Both the position numbers and the translations under genes were made by a program. The notes under the pieces were generated by a model. The model was given only the letters and a program-made list of their open reading frames with translations. It searched no databases and was not told the DNA's origin. A stretch of 7,150 bases of DNA from CAYPKW01 sp964411425 (GTDB lineage Bacteria; Pseudomonadota; Alphaproteobacteria; Dongiales; Dongiaceae), in contig CAYPKW010000109.1 of the NCBI GenBank assembly GCA_964411425.1, forward strand, positions 1-7,150. Reading direction: 5' to 3'. Below are positions 6,845-7,150 of this stretch, piece by piece. The first letter of the stretch is position 1. Each line of letters opens with the position of its first letter.

Positions 6845-6869
6845 GTCATTCCGAGTGGAGCGAGGAATC
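6845..6869 (+). repeat. dispersed repeat unit A
   Basis: The unit begins GTCATTCCGAG and ends AGCGAGGAATC. It matches the reverse complement of unit B' (6925-6950) apart from one internal substitution on each side and the centre, so A and B' can pair over about 20 bases. I recall near-identical GTCATnCCGAG...AGCGAGGnATC units scattered between genes in many bacterial genomes; their copy number here cannot be judged. Confidence 0.7.
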
Positions 6870-6881
6870 CGGCGCGTTAGC

Positions 6882-6906
6882 GTCGTCCTGAGCGCAGCGA
6901 AGGACC
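6882..6906 (+). repeat. dispersed repeat unit B
   Basis: The unit begins GTCGTCCTGAGCGCAGCG and ends AAGGACC. It has the same architecture as unit A but the GTCGTC...GGACC end type. Its complement is found in unit C: GTCGTCC pairs with GGACGAC and GGACC pairs with GGTCC. It lies between A and B'. Confidence 0.7.
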
Positions 6907-6924
6907 CCCTGCCGAGCGCGTCGA

Positions 6925-6950
6925 GATGCCTCGCTCGCGCTCGGCATGAC
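6925..6950 (-). repeat. dispersed repeat unit B' (inverted partner of A)
   Basis: On the minus strand it begins GTCATGCCGAGCGCGAGCG and ends AGGCATC. It is the inverted partner of unit A. Together they bound a 106-base palindromic element (6845-6950). Confidence 0.7.
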
Positions 6951-6972
6951 ATCGAACCCGGCAGCGAGTCTA

Positions 6973-7020
6973 GGTCCCTCGCTGTTCCCTCGCTCCGCTC
7001 GGGACAAGGCTCGGGACGAC
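6973..7020 (-). repeat. dispersed repeat unit C with an internal duplication
   Basis: On the minus strand the unit opens with GTCGTCCCGAGC and closes with GCGAGGGACC, as a normal unit would. Between them sit 26 extra bases that are themselves almost a whole second unit (TTGTCCCGAGCGGAGCG then AGGGA). The unit is therefore 48 bases instead of about 25. It is the inverted partner of unit B. Confidence 0.65.
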
Positions 7021-7064
7021 AAGAGGGGTCGGCCGCGGCGAAAACCGGGGCATCGATTCCAGTC

Positions 7065-7080
7065 AGCGCAATTCCGCGCT
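7065..7080 (-). terminator. small hairpin just after the RNase E stop
   Basis: AGCGC (7065-7069) and GCGCT (7076-7080) form a perfect 5-bp stem with a 6-base loop, beginning two bases beyond the minus-strand stop at 7083-7085. No T-run follows, so termination is only a possibility. Confidence 0.2.
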
Positions 7081-7082
7081 AG

Positions 7083-7150
7083 TCACTCGCCACTGCGGCG
7101 CCACCAGCCTCGGCGGGTCGGTTGCTCGGGCGCTTCCTCGGTCGCGCTCT
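7083..7150 (-). CDS. rne: RNase E, C-terminal end (partial, enters from the right edge)
   Basis: Only the last 21 codons and the TGA stop are visible. The tail is acidic, then ends PTRRGWWRRSGE. A terminal GWW flanked by arginines is the short linear motif at the C-terminus of alphaproteobacterial RNase E (shown structurally in Caulobacter) that docks onto polynucleotide phosphorylase to build the RNA degradosome. Each of the three minus-strand frames has a stop just downstream, but only this one gives a recognisable family ending. The neighbourhood agrees: I recall rne lying close to M48 protease and cell-wall amidase genes in this class. The gene converges on the aminotransferase across the repeat-filled spacer. 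The call rests on a short motif, so an unrelated protein ending by chance in RRGWWRR is the main alternative. Confidence 0.65.
   Translation of the reverse strand, partial: SATEEAPEQPTRRGWWRRSGE

Larger units (their letters stand above)
6780..7082. other. non-coding spacer between convergent genes, filled with dispersed repeats
   Basis: This stretch separates the aminotransferase (plus) from the RNase E tail (minus). Bases 6780-6844 show no gene or clear terminator, only the 10-bp palindrome CCATGCATGG (6836-6845). Bases 6845-7020 hold four units of a dispersed inverted repeat family, listed separately. Bases 7021-7082 contain one small hairpin. Open frames crossing the spacer have repeat-driven, low-complexity translations and no recognisable domain, so I do not call them genes. 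Confidence 0.75.

Noticed and set aside
6836..6845. CCATGCATGG palindrome after the aminotransferase
   Set aside because: A 10-base palindrome without a loop or T-run is expected by chance and has no clear role.
6855..7082. 75-codon open frame in the repeat-filled spacer
   Set aside because: Its sequence is made of the inverted repeat units; it has no Shine-Dalgarno and no family resemblance.

Overview
The window looks like chromosomal DNA from an alphaproteobacterium. GC content is very high, with strong G/C preference at third codon positions. The gene set also fits: a BepA-like M48 protease followed by a DsbA-family protein, and an RNase E tail ending in the GWW motif. A member of the Rhodospirillales or a relative is my best guess. 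The genus cannot be told from the sequence, and the order is an inference from remembered gene order.

Layout, left to right. Bases 1-86 hold no visible gene but carry a strong Shine-Dalgarno sequence reading leftward, so a minus-strand gene probably starts exactly at the left edge. Bases 87-198 are a decayed 3' end of a second dsbA-like gene (minus). Bases 239-1882 encode a plus-strand FAD-dependent oxidoreductase of the fumarate reductase / 3-ketosteroid dehydrogenase superfamily. Bases 1914-2678 (DsbA-family thiol oxidoreductase) and 2671-3999 (M48 metalloprotease with TPR tail) form a minus-strand pair that overlaps by 8 bases. Bases 3986-5626 (lipoprotein-like gamma-glutamyltransferase homologue) and 5634-6779 (class I/II aminotransferase) form a plus-strand pair 7 bases apart. 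Bases 6780-7082 are a non-coding spacer with interleaved dispersed inverted repeats. Bases 7083-7150 are the C-terminal end of a minus-strand RNase E gene.

How it fits together. On the minus strand the order is rne, then M48 protease, DsbA, a DsbA remnant and an unseen gene. Two plus-strand modules are set into it: the GGT-like/aminotransferase pair and the lone flavoprotein. The protease and the thiol oxidoreductase both carry export signals and probably act together in envelope protein quality control. The GGT-like protein appears to have lost its catalytic threonine and several glutamyl-binding residues, so it is probably not a normal glutathione hydrolase. Its 5' end overlaps the 5' end of the divergent protease gene. 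I found no tRNA, rRNA, CRISPR array, transposase or clearly new multi-gene system. The most interesting items are the degenerate GGT, the overlapping divergent starts, the dsbA remnant and the interleaved repeats.
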